Shown here piece after piece: positions 63,967 to 64,000 of a stretch of 64,000 nucleotides of DNA. The notes beneath the pieces are model-generated. The model worked only from the letters and a program-made list of their open reading frames with translations. It had not been told where the DNA came from and did not search any database. The position numbers were made by a program, and so were the translations under genes. Source of the DNA: Paragorgia papillata (lineage: Eukaryota; Cnidaria; Anthozoa; Scleralcyonacea; Coralliidae); the NCBI GenBank assembly GCA_035771165.1, contig JAWNZC010000106.1, forward strand, positions 1,683,501 to 1,747,500, read 5' to 3'. How positions within the stretch are numbered: the stretch's first letter is position 1; each line of letters starts with the position of its first letter.

Positions 63967-64000
63967 GTAAGTTCATTAAGGCGGAGAAGTTGTTGTATGA

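Overview
The window looks like a stretch of animal nuclear genome, most likely a marine invertebrate and probably a cnidarian. That assignment is an inference from the AT-rich introns, the dense mixture of repeat types (Polinton/Maverick, Crypton, Penelope-like, MULE, hAT, LINE, tRNA-derived SINEs) and the style of the repeats. I see no bacterial operons, rRNA genes or CRISPR arrays.

One host gene runs through the whole window on the + strand: a transporter of the SLC43 family, rebuilt here from short exons whose splice phases agree. Exons were found at 1403-1722, 20295-20371, 21661-21753, 39698-39956, 40612-40761, 56384-56580, 60647-60720 and 63843-63966, and the gene continues past the right edge. 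One small exon between 1722 and 20295 was not found. Exon 1 has an in-frame TGA. Almost everything else is intron filled with mobile elements.

Intron content by region. 1.7-2.4 kb: small MITEs. 2.7-10.4 kb: a 7.7 kb element with 1.2-1.4 kb inverted repeats, AGTAGTAT ends and a near-perfect 6 bp target duplication, which I interpret as a decayed Polinton-like element. It is filled by LINE pieces, a 1.3 kb ATCT-type microsatellite and a MULE. 10.4-20.1 kb: tandem copies of an older repeat, several hAT elements and MITEs, a MULE-like element carrying a helicase fragment, and a minisatellite. 24.0-39.6 kb: a foldback repeat split by a complete Polinton (adintovirus-like). 40-56 kb: SINE, hAT MITE, Penelope-like remnants, a Crypton-type recombinase pseudogene, foldbacks, a Ty3/gypsy retroelement and an OTU pseudogene. 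56-64 kb: the last three exons found, GC-rich and hAT repeats, a LINE fragment and purine-rich satellites.

The highlight is the 13,865 bp Polinton at 25151-39015. It is flanked by exact CATAAG duplications and encodes integrase, penton-like, core-like, major capsid and adenain-like protease proteins on the + strand. On the - strand it encodes two uncharacterised conserved proteins, a packaging ATPase (frameshifted), a small zinc-finger protein and an intron-containing protein-primed DNA polymerase B. A zf-GRF zinc protein lies near the left end. Each terminal inverted repeat carries a copy of a small Bcl-2-like gene. The left copy is open and the right copy is frameshifted, and the two copies differ far more than the surrounding repeat DNA.
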